DNA of 64,000 nucleotides, taken from the NCBI RefSeq assembly GCF_018294505.1, contig NC_057795.1, forward strand, positions 524,463,184 through 524,527,183, given 5' to 3'. Below are positions 13,067-24,120 of the stretch, piece by piece (the first letter of the stretch is position 1; every line of letters starts with the position of its first letter). The DNA comes from Triticum aestivum (lineage: Eukaryota > Streptophyta > Magnoliopsida > Poales > Poaceae). A model generated the notes under the pieces. That model was not told the DNA's origin. It ran no database searches and saw only the letters and a program-made list of their open reading frames with translations. A program made the position numbers and the translations under genes.

Positions 13067-14793
13067 AACCCAACCACTCTTTTTTGCAGTCACAGACAAA
13101 TGGATCGGTTTGATCCATAAAATCAACATCCTGTGCAAAAAAAATTATTTCAGGATGTCTACAACTTATTGTAAATAGAAGCCGAGCACGTTTAGAAGCC
13201 CATTTGTCCACCTGAAACTTCTTTTTTTGCTGTTCAACATGTTCGTCCGTGAGAAATCTCTTGCTGTAAACATTAAGCCTCATGGACAATAGTAACCTCG
13301 CATTCAACAGGAAGAATGTGACAAAGCTTCTGTTTGCGTGGTTGGATGCATATCGTCCCATCATTATTGTCCTCAAACGAATGTCATGAGAACTGAGAAA
13401 ATCCTTGTGCTTATTACGCCAACGATTGGTTATATGTTTTTCTCCATGTGGTTTTGACTAAGTAGACATGAAGATTGAAAATAGTTAAGGTCTGAAAAAA
13501 GAGTATGTCGAAAGAACGACAACTGAACAGTTAATTCTAGTACAATATATACGGGCTTTCAATGTGCATGAAATCATCACCTCGATGTATAAATTCTCCA
13601 GAGATCGAAAGCATCGCAGCAAGCCAATAATTATGTCCAGATCAAAACTATACATTCTGATATATATGATCTTGACAGAATCCACAGCATTGATAGGCTA
13701 TCTATGGACGAATTCTTCATTGAGCATATAACATAATATTAGTACCCAAAGTGTACTCCAAGATGATATAAAACGTATGCGCATAAATGAAAAATGCAGC
13801 ATATGATTACAAATGTGTAGATGATAATATACGGTACCTAAAAAAGTGAGGAGCCAAACACCAACTCCTTGTGATTATTAAACGGGTCACGAATTACACC
13901 CAAGGTCTCCAGTTTGGGCGCAGAGATGACAGTTATTTCTGAAGGTGTATAACAATTATGAAGGAGCAACCTTTCAAGTGAAGGGGCATCTTCGATGATG
14001 AGCTGCTGTCCTTTAAAACAAATTCCAATGCTTTTAAGGTGAGGCGACTTTATTTGGAGATAACTGATACCGATTTCTATTCCCAAAACAATCAGCAAGC
14101 GCTCCAGGGCAGGGCAACTAGAGTGGATGATGTTGTGCAGTGAGGCTTCCGACAGATAAACCACCAATAGCGAAAGTTTTTTTAGCAGTGGGAGTCAAAG
14201 CATTTGTACCAGATCGTCTAGTAGATGGCACCGGGCAAAGGTGGCGGTGTGGAGAGAGGAGGAAAACCGCGAGATGGACAACGGTGGTGTGGGCACGAAT
14301 TCTTGGTATGTTCGTGGTATGAAACTTTCATGGTAATGGTAGAACTCAAACTGCTGGAGTTTTCCGAATTCAGGGGATGTCAGCCAAGCGTCCACCTTGA
14401 CGGGTATGGACAGCAGGTAGCTTGTCGGGATGCAGAGGCATTGAACGGGGCCCTGCTGGTGAGAAGAGACGATGGCTCTGAGGAGATCAAATTCAGGAAG
14501 GATGGATATCTGACGACAATCGAGATTGAGGGGCGCGGTGCGCCATAGAGGGCGCCACCAAGTTGAGAGGACTTGTGTGCGGTAGCAATCCTTGGTGGGG
14601 AGAAGCGAGATGACCTCCTCAAGGATGATGCCCGGGAGATTGGTGATGCGGTCCACCGAAGATTCTACCGGTTCCTCAGATCCGGGTGGGGGGGCTCGTC
14701 GCTTTTCCCCGCGCTACCGGGTGTGGGATCTACAACCAGCGTCACCACTGGCGGGAGCCTCATCTTCTTGGCGCTGGGGCCAGCCGACTCCAT
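13067..14793 (-). pseudogene. F-box/FBD-type gene, disrupted
   Basis: Plant F-box proteins of this class are substrate adaptors of SCF ubiquitin ligases. Three exons can be placed: 14793-13838, 13697-13581 and 13457-13067, with GT-AG introns of 140 and 123 bp, all in phase 0. The N-terminus is MESAGPSAKK, followed by an F-box (DRITNLPGIILEEVISLLP to LWRTAPLNLD). Leucine-rich-like strands follow (SEASLHNIIHSSCPALERLL), then an FBD-like C-terminus (NARLLLSMRLNVYSKRF, DPFVCDC). Lesions: a likely one-base loss in a 7-C run (14685-14691) separates the ATG from the F-box; TGA at 14195-14197; TAG at 13838-13840, the last codon of exon 1; and the Sirevirus LTR cuts exon 3. The next nearest ATG (14656) would start inside the F-box. 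Presumably non-functional. Confidence 0.8.
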
Positions 14794-15329
14794 TTTCCTT
14801 GTGGGCGTTGCACCGAGCTCACGGGTTTGAGCAGAGTAGCCAGAGACGAGCCTAGTGGCAGTGCGAGTGGGGAAGAAGGAGGGCTCGGGATTTTTGTAGG
14901 AGTGGAAGAAGAGGAGCAGGAGTTTTCTATACGAGTGAGGAAGAAGGTGAGCGGGGTTTTCTGGACGAGTGAGGAAGATTGGGGAGCGGGGGAAATTGGG
15001 TGGGGAGACAGAAGCAGGAGAGCGAGTTGTTCGTGTTTATAAGGTCCGCTGCACTAACTACTCGCTTTTTCCCAAGAACCGCTCTCTTCTTTTGCGTTGC
15101 TGCATTGGAGCTGGCGCATGGGCTTGGCTGACTGGCCATGCATGCAGGATGCATGTGCCCGCCGGCCACTGCATGCGCCTGGTTTGTTACTAGGCCTATT
15201 TAATAGGGTGGTTATGGAGTAAATTAAGGAGATTTATTTTCTCTGTGTGCATCCACCAAATTAGAGGATGCGGTACTGGATGCAGACACTCACATTAAAC
15301 TAACATTCAGAAGAACAAAAGTTCAGCAT
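14794..15329. other. Upstream region of the F-box gene
   Basis: Apart from the TATA-like motif I see only a GA-rich stretch on the plus strand (14860-15020), which is CT-rich in the direction of the F-box gene as in many plant 5' UTRs. No gene is supported. Confidence 0.4.
15034..15043 (-). promoter_or_regulatory. Candidate TATA box of the F-box gene
   Basis: The minus strand reads CCTTATAAAC about 240 bp upstream of the inferred ATG at 14793. Position and sequence fit a core promoter, but nothing else confirms it. Confidence 0.35.
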
Positions 15330-15860
15330 GTCTATGCATCTCAATGATTCACCATACTATAACCAATATACAAAGCTGTGAGAAGGTGTGGAAATAAAGA
15401 AAATCGGTCGATGCTTCTCTGAGCAAAGGGCCTCCCTGCACACGCTTTAATTTCCTGGGCATGCTTGTTTCTTCTCAATGTTGCGAGCACTTTGAGCATG
15501 TTGGCAACTCCACAGCTAGCTAGCTGCCTCATCTTGCAATTGATGTTGCACATTTGCAGCAAACACATGAGGCAATAGAGATGACTCAACATGGGTCCAT
15601 ATTGTGCAGTTCCCCTGATATCATATTCATTGTCCTGAATTTGAAAAGATAGGAAAACAGTAGCTATACTTAAACGGTGTTGCAAAACAGTAGCACATAT
15701 CAATAGCTCGGCATGACAAAACACAATCATCTGGACGAAGGGGATATGACCTGCCTGAGGAAGATTACATATAATTTCATAAGTCCTTGGTTGATTTCCA
15801 CCTTCGGCTGCACTGATTGTTTGCTCCTCCACACATGACAAGATCGTTCCGCACTGCATT
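15330..15860 (-). other. Unassigned spliced-looking segment, copy 1
   Basis: On the minus strand several segments start or end at splice-like signals (for example an acceptor TTTCAAATTCAG at about 15644). One open stretch encodes a short peptide NEYDIRGTAQYG followed by Cys/Leu-rich sequence. I do not recognise a family. A diverged copy occurs at about 23395-23690: both share GCATCTCAATG, GTGAGAAGGTGT and AAATAAAGAAAA in order, plus an equivalent exon edge. This is probably part of a decayed low-copy gene or a spliced UTR. Strand assignment rests on the splice signals only. Confidence 0.3.
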
Positions 15861-15995
15861 CAGCAAGTCAACGTACGAATAAGCTAATTTCATCTTGCGG
15901 TGGTCATTGTACCTAGTTACGAATGTAGGAATACCTGGAGCACCATGAGGTTAGCTGACAGCAGGTAGATGCAGCCATATAAATTTTGTGCGGTG

Positions 15996-16967
15996 CTACC
16001 AAAATTGAGGTTTGTATCCCTTCCCGTTATGAGAATTCTTCTTGAAGTTGGTAGAATGTGACGGATTGTTCTTTGCGTCAAACTTGCCTTTCCCCTGAGA
16101 TTTGTTCTTGTTGTTTGGGGGCTGGTTGGGCTGGAAGTTCTTCTCGTGTACCATGTGGGCACTAGAAGCTCCCTCAACGACCTGAGCACATGTGTCTTTT
16201 GCTCTCGCCTTCTCCTCAAAATCAAGAGTGCTAATGAGATCCAAAACAGAAAACTCATGTCTCTTGTTTTTCAAAGAAGTAGCAAAATCATTCCACGAAG
16301 GTGGAAGCTTGGCAATGATGGTCCCAGCAACAAATTTGTCCTGCAACACACACTTAAAGTACTCAAGTTCCTTAGAGAGTGACTGTATCTCATGAGTCTG
16401 CTGAACAACATAGCGCTCATCAGTCATCTTGTAGTCACAGAATTGCTCCACGACGTATAACTCGTTGCCAGCGCCCGAGGGCCCAAACGTGGCCTCGAGC
16501 GCAGCCCACATGTCTTTGCCGCTGTCAAACGACATATATGAATCCATAATGGAATCATCAAGAACACTCAGCAGGGAGGCTTTGAAGAGGGCATCCATGT
16601 TCTGAAAAGCTTCCTGCTATGTAGGATTAAGATCACCCTCAGGCTTACCCTTAGTGGTGTCATACCAGTACATGATCTGAAACCAATATACTGCTCTTGT
16701 GCGCCACCTTTTATATTGCACCCCCTTAAAAGTAGGCGGCTTCAAAAGCGCAACAAAACCACTCGGAGTAAATTGCCTATAATCAGGTTTTTGGATTGGA
16801 TTATTGAATATATGAGCAATTTAGTATGAGATTTAATCCGAATAAGCAGTAAATAGATCATGACGACAATTGCAAACATCAAAGTAATGATGCGGACTAA
16901 ACCAGGAGGACAGAATCACATACTGTACAACGGGAGCAGAACCGATGTGGTTGATGTTGTCACCCAT
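15996..16967 (-). pseudogene. gag: Copia gag (UBN2-like), with intron-like interruption
   Basis: The product is a Copia-type Gag. The ATG at 16967 begins MGDNINHIGSAPVV. The frame then meets GTATGT at 16923 and resumes after TATAG at 16777, rebuilding a split Gln codon and giving QFTPSGFVALLKPPTFKG. The 147 bp between contain two in-frame stops, so they look like an intron. UBN2-like gag sequence follows (VQYKRWRTRAVYWFQ, AKLPPSWNDFATSLKNKR, FEEKARAKDTCAQVVEG). A TAG at 16617-16619 interrupts it, and the frame ends at 15996 after a Lys/Asn-rich tail with no zinc knuckle. No LTRs or pol are found nearby. It may be an old Copia fragment or a remnant of a gag-derived gene. Confidence 0.65.
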
Positions 16968-17229
16968 GTCGTTGATGAAGAGGTTACCAAGGCCGGAAAA
17001 GAAGGCTGTGGTTGAGGAAGTCGTCGCTGGCAGCAGTCACAGGAGTGTGCTCCCCAAAAACCTGATCGCCCCTCTCCCGTACAGGATCACGAAAGGCGAG
17101 GTTCGGAGGACTGTTGTCCCTTCTCGCGGTGCACGCCGGAAGGAGGGCTAGAGAAGAATTTCATGGCGGCGCTAAGATCTGGAACGGTGCAAAACCATAT
17201 GATACAGCAGCGGCTAGGGTAGAGCATGT

Positions 17230-18063
17230 CAGGTCGGTCGTGCGAGTATAATAGTAGGCCTTTGGCCCCCAAACCCCACATCCAAGTCAATAATAGCTCA
17301 AAAAAGTCAATAATAGCCCCACCAAGGTTTGTCTCAAAAAACGGAGTAATTAAGGCGTCCTTTAGTCCCTTTAGTATAACTATAATATCATTAATAATGG
17401 CCCCACCTTTTGCCTCACAAAGTATGTTGGAACCGGCTACACGTTTACAATCCGCTTCTCTTCTCTCTCCTCTTCTCTCTCCTTCAACTAAGCAAAAATA
17501 CTATATTTAAATCCTTATAGCCTGCTTATGTCATCTAATTGTAGTACTTGCTCTAAAGTTACTATCCACTGTGTAGTCTGAAATGCCAGGCGTGCAGCGG
17601 GCGGTGCCCTTGGTCGGCGTGCCGCTTCAACGGCGGAAGCAGTGAGAGGTCGCGTCACCCTGACTTGCCATCAATGTGGAGCGGCGGGCTCAGCTGGCGC
17701 CGGGCGGGAAGCACGCGCGGGAGGGGGGATGGGTTTTTGTTGGGCCAAGAAGGTGAGAAGCCAACTTGGGATCGGTCCGGACGGGGAAATATCATGTGCT
17801 CCCATACTCTGCATATGACACTAGTCTATGTTACTACTCCCTCCTTTCCAGTTTATAGACATGTTTAGAGTAACATAGTAATATGTTACAGTACAAGTTA
17901 CTCCCCACTATGACCAGCCTTGGCCTCTCCCAGTGCTCCACCATGTATAGCTGCTAAGCCTGCCACGTAGGCATAAAATATGATGTGGCCCCAATAAACT
18001 AAGCACCTATGCATTGAAGACTTGAGTTACTAAGCCATTTAATGCACTTAGCACCTCATCTAA
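17230..18063. other. MITE remnants and intergenic DNA
   Basis: No gene is seen. The right half of a MITE related to 18064-18350 ends at 17554 (shared TTCTCTCTCCTCTT, CCTTATAGCC, GTACTTGCTCT). A GC-rich stretch lies at about 17580-17780. At about 17835-17935 there are remnants of another MITE family (GTTACTCCCCACTATGACC) beside a lone Stowaway-like CTCCCTCC end. Confidence 0.4.
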
Positions 18064-18350
18064 AGAGCATTAATAGTATAGCCAGCTGCTGGCTATAAGC
18101 CAGTGCCATGTCATCTACAGCCCATCTTATAGTCAACATGTACAATAGTAGATCAAAAGAGTGTACTACTACTTTTCTATTTTGTGGCCCATCTTTCATT
18201 CTCACAAAGTGCCTGGGAGCACGTGCTAGAGCTGGCTCTTCACGAAGAGCCCGCTTACCTTCTCTCTCCTCTTATCTTTCCTCCAACGAAGCAGAAATAT
18301 ACTAGTTTATTCCTTATAGCCCGCTGACTCAGCTCTATTGTACTTGCTCT
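18064..18350. mobile_element. MITE with long imperfect terminal inverted repeats
   Basis: The left end AGAGCATTAATAGTATAGCC to GGCTATAAG matches the reverse complement of the right end (GGGCTATAAG to AGAGCAAGTACAATAG) over about 37 bp with mismatches. It is 287 bp with no coding capacity. I cannot assign the superfamily because the flanks give no clean duplication. A second, half copy in the same orientation ends at 17554. Confidence 0.6.
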
Positions 18351-18984
18351 AAGCACATCTAAGCACTTACTAGCACCCCCTTGACCGTGGACCTTGAAGG
18401 TGTACGTCACCTTGTGTCTCATAATTTTCCCCGTCATCATCTGAGTCCTAGAAGATCTCACCCACATCATCATTAGCATGCAGCCGCCTTGATAGACAAC
18501 ATGCGCAGAAGGAGTAGAGGCGACTGGGGACGCACCACCACCACGTCGTGGGCACTCCGTATGTGCTCGTGTGCGTGCAGCGTGCGTGTTTTTCCATCGG
18601 TGCTAGCTCTAAGGCCGAGGCTGCGGTCATCTATGTCTCTGACTAGTAGTTGAGCAACGACGTCAAAGAGGTGCTGCAAGAGATGCATATGCGCCATTGC
18701 GTGCGAGCTTCGCAGTAGCACGACGAACCGGACGTCGCCGTGGATGGCGCACGCCTCCATGCAGCCGAGTGTGTGTGCATGCATGTGTTATTCACATGCA
18801 TTCTGCGACCGAGCGTGTGTCCATGCACGTCTTGTGTACGTGCGTTGTGTGCTCCATGCTGTGCGCGTATGTGCATGAGTTGGATCGGATGGAGTTAGTG
18901 CGTTGGCTTGTGTACATGTGTGGCTGCATGCGTCCTATACATGCGTGGCTTGTTGCGTGGTTATCAATAATTCAATATAAACTA

Positions 18985-19145
18985 CTCCCTCCGTTCCTAA
19001 ATATAAGTCTTTCTAGCCATTTCAAATAGAACACAACATACGGATGTATGTAGACATATTTTAGAGTGTAGATTCACTCATTTTGTTTCGTATGTAGTCC
19101 CTTATTGGAATATCTAAAAAGACTTATATTTGGGAATGGAGGGAG
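18985..19145. mobile_element. Stowaway MITE
   Basis: A 161-bp element (Tc1/Mariner superfamily) with termini CTCCCTCCGTTCCTAAATAT and its inverted match ending GGAATGGAGGGAG. TA duplications lie at 18983-18984 and 19146-19147. Shared inner sequence (AAGTCTTT/AAAGACTT) places it near the Thalos/Athos-type families. Confidence 0.92.
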
Positions 19146-19147
19146 TA

Positions 19148-20362
19148 TAAAACATCTTCAACTTAGCATCCTGATGTACCGTTTCTAGTGGTTAGCGAAA
19201 AGTTCATGTTCTTTTATTTGTTTATAGGTGGGCAGGCGGCAAAAAACAGGGGAAAACGCGCAAGGTTCCTTGCAAACGCTCCACCGCGAGGTTCCTTGCT
19301 CCTCCTCGGTCGTCGGGAATCTATGCTCTTCAACTCTTTTCTTTTACGTGAGCTTTGTTCATCCTTTTCCCAACATGCGAGACATCTAGCATCAAGGTGC
19401 ACGTGTCATGCAAGAAAATGGAGATAATCAGATAAGCAGTGCGTAAGTGAGTTGTGCGGGGGGAAAGCGGGGGGAACCCTTTTTCGTAAGTGAGTCGTGC
19501 ACTTCGATGGCACCTACCAATATTTTTTCTCCTCGATGGCACGTGAATAGTGCACGTACTCAGCGACGGAGCACGGGACGGCAGCAATGACATGGTCAGC
19601 CCTTTTTTGGAGAGAGTATGTACTACTAGTAAATAACTTTGATGTGTCCTATCAACTCACAGAACGACGAGAAGCTTGATTACGCCTTCTCCCTCGCCAA
19701 CGCGTGCGCGGTGGCTCGCCATGGGGAGAAACTTTTGCTTACAAGCGGTGGACGTGCAGCAGTTCATTTGGTGTCAGATTGCCAGAAGCACTACTGTAGA
19801 ACCATCGGCTTCCGGAAGAGGCGAAGAACCAAGCGCAAGGTCACCTACTAACCTTAGGCTAGGCATAGTGGGAGTAACATAAGTAGGGGTACCTCCTTTT
19901 TTTATTCTAGAAACAACCACACGCGAATATCAAGGTGCTGGTTACGTAGAACAAATTTCCTGCAGTCCGTGCTCAGCCCTCCTCTATCTCTCTTCTCAGC
20001 CAGCCAGCGGACGCGCGGAGCCCATCGTCTGTTTGCTCACATGCGGCCCCACATGTCAGTGATAACGCAAGAGGACCCACTGAACCTGCACATTTTCACC
20101 TCGACATGCTGGTGATGAAAAACAAATCCAATAAAGATCGTCGGTGGCCGCTTTTGGAGTTACTCAAGAGTAGTAAGATTCTATTTACAGTTTAACCCAA
20201 GATGCACATCTCGTGGCTTCAACTACCACTCTATTTTCTTTCATGACACGACCTGGATGCTGGATGTCCCACGTGTCGGCAAAAGGAGGAAGAACCTGAC
20301 CAAATCTTTGGTTGTGCTCTCGGATTAGACTGGTTGTGCTAACTTAAAAATGTTATTGTGTA
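19148..20362. other. Intergenic DNA, no supported gene
   Basis: An open stretch at 19639-19851 (plus) has no recognisable family and no clear gene context. It ends against a MITE-like AGGCTAGGCATAGTGGGAGT (19856-19875). A 16-bp word AGGTGCTGGTTACGTA (19933-19948) recurs at 20806-20821 with some flanking similarity. Confidence 0.35.
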
Positions 20363-20487
20363 CTCCCTCCATTCCAAAATACTTGACTTCCATTTGTCCA
20401 AAAATGGATGTACCTATATACTAAAACATGTCTAGATACATATATATTTTGACAAATAGAAGGCATGTATTGTGCAACGGAGGGAGT
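20363..20487. mobile_element. Stowaway MITE
   Basis: A 125-bp element with CTCCCTCCATTCCAAAATA at the left and CGGAGGGAG at the right, flanked by TA at 20361-20362 and 20488-20489. The inner arms (TTGTCCAAAAATGGATGTA / ACATATATATTTTGACAAAT) form a partial inverted repeat, as usual for Stowaway. Confidence 0.9.
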
Positions 20488-21145
20488 AGAATGGATGCAA
20501 GTTTTTGTATTGTGAAGAAGAGTACATCCATATATTGATAGAGCGTTGGAGTTGGCCTTACAAGTGGGACCGCAGTTGAGGAAATCGACTATCGGCAAAC
20601 CCCCACCTCGCCCGCCACGTGATGGATGAGTTAGAGAAACGATGAGGTTGAAGAGATTGCTCTAGCACGGACTCCAAGAAATATGGTGTCAGATGGAAGT
20701 CGTGCTGGTGGCGTGTGCCGTACTCCTGGACGTGAATGCTTGTTCTGGCCCATGCCACCCTACTACTTCTACTACTTACTATATAGTACTAGTATCGAGG
20801 ATTTGAGGTGCTGGTTACGTACAATATGGCTACAGTAAAAACACCCACATGACGCGCGAAGCATATGTGAAGCTAGTACAAATAGTGTACTACTATTATT
20901 GATTGGCCTCATCTGATAACCTGTTGCAATGCACGTACAATTATGTATTCGGAAAATATATTTTTGCCTCGTCGCACCACTCACTCACAGAAGCAACTCG
21001 AAAGTCATTCATAAATTTAGTAAGTTTATCACAGGCATATCATTTTATTACATACAACAGGTCATCAACCCACATCGACAACGAGGATACATTATAAATA
21101 CTAAAGTTTTCACCACACAACAAATAAGAAGCAATGAAATGAACT
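20488..21145. other. Downstream flank of the DUF295 gene
   Basis: No gene is supported. It holds a diverged duplicate of the sequence around 19933 (see 20806-20821), and otherwise AT-rich DNA that would include the 3' UTR of the DUF295 gene. Confidence 0.35.
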
Positions 21146-22548
21146 TCAACTCAACCATTCCTTGGCGTTGGAAACGCTTGCTTTGAACCACAAGTGATTC
21201 TCTGGGACGGGCCATCTATTGTCGATCTTGAGACCAACGCAGGACTGATCATCCAGGCTGAAGCGGCCTATTATATCAGTACCAGGGTAGGGAACCATCC
21301 TAATGTCCGAGGTATAGACACAGTTGCTTCTCATAAATGGTACTAGTAACGTTGTGTCAACAGCAGTTGGATCGCCTTTCACCATCATCGAATAGTTTTG
21401 TCCAAGGAAGAGCGAGTTTTCTCCGAGACTATCAATTCTGTACCAGGGAGAAGGTGTTGGCGCTAGCACACTAGTATCCATCCCGAATACCATGCAACGG
21501 GTGTTGGAATAGGTCCGGAGAGTGCGACCATGGGAGACAACACGTGCTCCCTCAGTAGTAACATCATCAGTGGGCTGTATACACACAAGAAGAGGTGATC
21601 CATCGGAATTAGTTGCCAGGAGCCACTGAGTATATACGTTCTGCTCGTCCTCATGCTCGTGATCATCACCATCGCCATCTCCCCCTTGGTTATAAATTTT
21701 TTCAAATATAGGTGGTGGAATGTTCATAGGACCTTGGAAACACAAGAAGAAGGTTAACTAGTAAAGGGAAACTTGCTAACCCGCATGCATGTGGATGAAA
21801 CAATTATAATTAAGACAAACGTACCGAAACTACGAGGATCCCATGCAAAAACAGTGCCATGAGCGGTGGAAGCAAACACAATACCTTCGTATTGAATTGC
21901 ATCACAGTACTCATCCGTGTACAGAAACTGATTTTTGATCAATATCCATCGAGTCAAACCACCAAGGACGGCAACAAGCTTGTCAAAGATAGCAACAACT
22001 TCATAGTTGTTGTAATTCCAAGAGCGGTTGGGAACTCGACAAATTGCTATCTTCCGTAGAAGACAGTCACCATGATCGTATTTGAACGTGCATACAATAC
22101 CGGTGTGCTCAACCTCTGGGTAGTCTGCTGAGATTTTTGGAAGTGGAACCCGGTCACGAGTGTACACATTCACAAGTTCCCACTCGCAGTTGGATCCAAT
22201 GTAAACAACCCAATCTCCATTTGCGCCTGCCCAAGCCTTGCCCTCAAGCGATGGCATCTTAACATCATACGTATCATTATCAAGCGGCATCAACTTGCAC
22301 GGGGCGAGGCCTCGGTCATGTCGGCGTCGGTCATCAGGGTCACGGCAAAGAAGATAGGGGAGATCAAACCGCTCCTTGACTCTTAGGTTCCTTGTAATGA
22401 TGTTATTAGTTGAGCCGAGAATGGGCTTGAACGAACCTGCCATGCTAGCCGAGGTGATGACGTCGCACCGGTTAATGAGTTCCTCCACCACGTCATCTTT
22501 CAGATCGGGGCAAGAATAACGGGCTCGTTTCCCGCCTGCTCCCTCCAT
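21146..22548 (-). CDS. DUF295 (KIB-type beta-propeller) domain protein, F-box-like
   Basis: Two exons, 22548-21825 and 21732-21146, are joined across a 92-bp intron (donor GTACGT, acceptor TTTCCAAG) in frame, giving 436 residues and ending in TGA. I chose the ATG at 22548 because it starts MEGAGGKRARYSCPDL, directly before a divergent F-box-like stretch (PDLKDDVVEELINRC). The rest looks like the DUF295/KIB propeller common in grass F-box proteins: LAPCKLMPLDNDTYDVKMP, WAGANGDWVVYIGSNCEWEL, VVAIFDKLVAVLGGLTRW, and near the end GRFSLDDQSCVGLKIDN. An acidic insert (GDGDGDDHEHEDE) follows the splice junction. DUF295 proteins are thought to act as SCF-type adaptors or to have lost the F-box. No lesion is visible. 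This is the best candidate for a working host gene in the window. Confidence 0.85.
21733..21824 (-). other. Intron of the DUF295 gene
   Basis: 92 bp, GT-AG, phase 1. Joining restores a Gly codon between SF and PMNIPPP. Introns of this size are normal in grass genes. Confidence 0.75.
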
Positions 22549-23394
22549 GGAGAAGACGATCAAACAATGGCAGAAGAAAGGGTGAAGGGCTGAAGGAAAA
22601 TGGAGGAGGGAGAGGAAGAGCGTGCGACAACAGTTCCAAATCAAGAGGGAAAGGCGAAGAGTCGATGGACGGTTGCCAGTTTGCCATGGTTCACAAAGAG
22701 GCGCCCCGGCCTACACGTCTGTGCGGAAATACTCCTACTACTCACCGTCGTCTCACTGATATGTTGGAACGGGACCACATGTCAATGAAACATGGTGTGT
22801 AATTTCTCGTGCAAAATGCGATCTGGCCGCATTGGCCCGAGGTGCCGCATTAGTTTTTTTTGAAAGTTTGCCACATTAGTTATTGACCTTTTTTTAACAT
22901 GCAGTCTGAATGGATAGCTCCTGTGGTCATCACACGTGAGCGGATATAGTGATGGTTGATTCGCCCGAGCAACTTATTACTGTGGGAATATGGGAGTACA
23001 TGTGGATTCAAGGAACAAAGAAATGATGGTTGCTTCGTCCGAGCAACTTAATGTGGCGAAGGTGGGGCTCTGTGATTTGACTGCTCACTAGTCATTACTA
23101 CTGCGGCGCAACGACCGGGGTGACTCTTTCCATGAAGTTGTGTTGTGCACTCAATATTGCTGCATGGCAGGTGGAGCCGGATGAAGGATGTCCAACATGT
23201 CGGCGAAACGAAGTTGAATTGTTTCTGGCATTGCTATCAATCCTTCAGGATTTGTTTATATGTACGCATAATTTTGATGAAATTGTACTGTGATGCTGCG
23301 AAGGTTTCAACTTTGGTTCCCGCAGGAAAAAAAGGGTTTCAACTTAGGATTCATGTGTCTTGCCTCAAGATTATCTCGTTACAACATTCCATCA
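22549..23394. other. Upstream region of the DUF295 gene
   Basis: No gene is seen. A 24-bp word (ATGGTTG, A or C, TTCG, C or T, CCGAGCAACTTA) is repeated at about 22951 and 23027. A stretch near 23180-23215 resembles 20244-20280 (GGATGTCC, CA, then TGTCGGC), suggesting local duplication on both sides of the gene. Confidence 0.35.
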
Positions 23395-24120
23395 AATACA
23401 AATGAAACTACCATGGCTAATGCATCTCAATGGTTTGCAGATCAGCGCCAATATTCACATCACAACTGAAGACAAAGTTGTGAGAAGGTGTACAAATAAA
23501 GAAAAAAATATAATTGATCGATGTTGTTCGTAGGCATGGCTCCATTTCCTTGGCACAGTGTTCATTGCTTGGCAGCTAGTTTCACCCAGCTCTGTAGCCA
23601 AAAAAGAGGTGTATGAAGGACACCACAATCCGATCATTTTGTGTAGCTCCACTAAAATCGATCGGACCATTCCTGTTTGCAAAGATATCCAGTCAGTGTG
23701 ATTACAATAATAGTGGAACTAGATGATGAAACATAACACACATAAATAGAAGCCAATCACCTCTACGATCTCTCTGTAGGACTAACTTCTTGTTGGAGAA
23801 GATTAGGCACGGAGTTAGATGAGGAGGATAGCAAAACCAATCTCCCTTTCCGCAGTCCCACAGAAATGTAAAAACATTGCCCGTGTGACATTTTGGCGGA
23901 ACTGCACAAAACACTCTTCAGAAAAGTGATTTGTGCAGTTCACCAAAAGGTCGCAATAGCAACGAGGTGAAAATGGATAGCCCTGTTTGCAGAAGGAGGT
24001 CGAAAGGAAACAATTACTGCCCAATAACACGAGTTGAAGACACATACGCCGACAAAAAATAAGCATGTTCCATGTAAAAAGGGAAAGATAGCACATGGTG
24101 GTTTATCAAAAATGGTTTGA
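23395..24120 (-). other. Unassigned spliced-looking segment, copy 2
   Basis: This is the diverged counterpart of 15330-15860. On the minus strand an acceptor-like TTTGCAAACAG at about 23676-23686 precedes a short open stretch (NGPIDFSGATQND) at the same place as NEYDIRGTAQYG in copy 1. The remaining frames are short. I cannot name a product. Confidence 0.3.

Noticed and set aside
19639..19851. Possible small gene (NDEKLDYAFSLANACAVARHG)
   Set aside because: No family recognised, no promoter or splice context, and it runs into MITE sequence. Too weak to list as a CDS.
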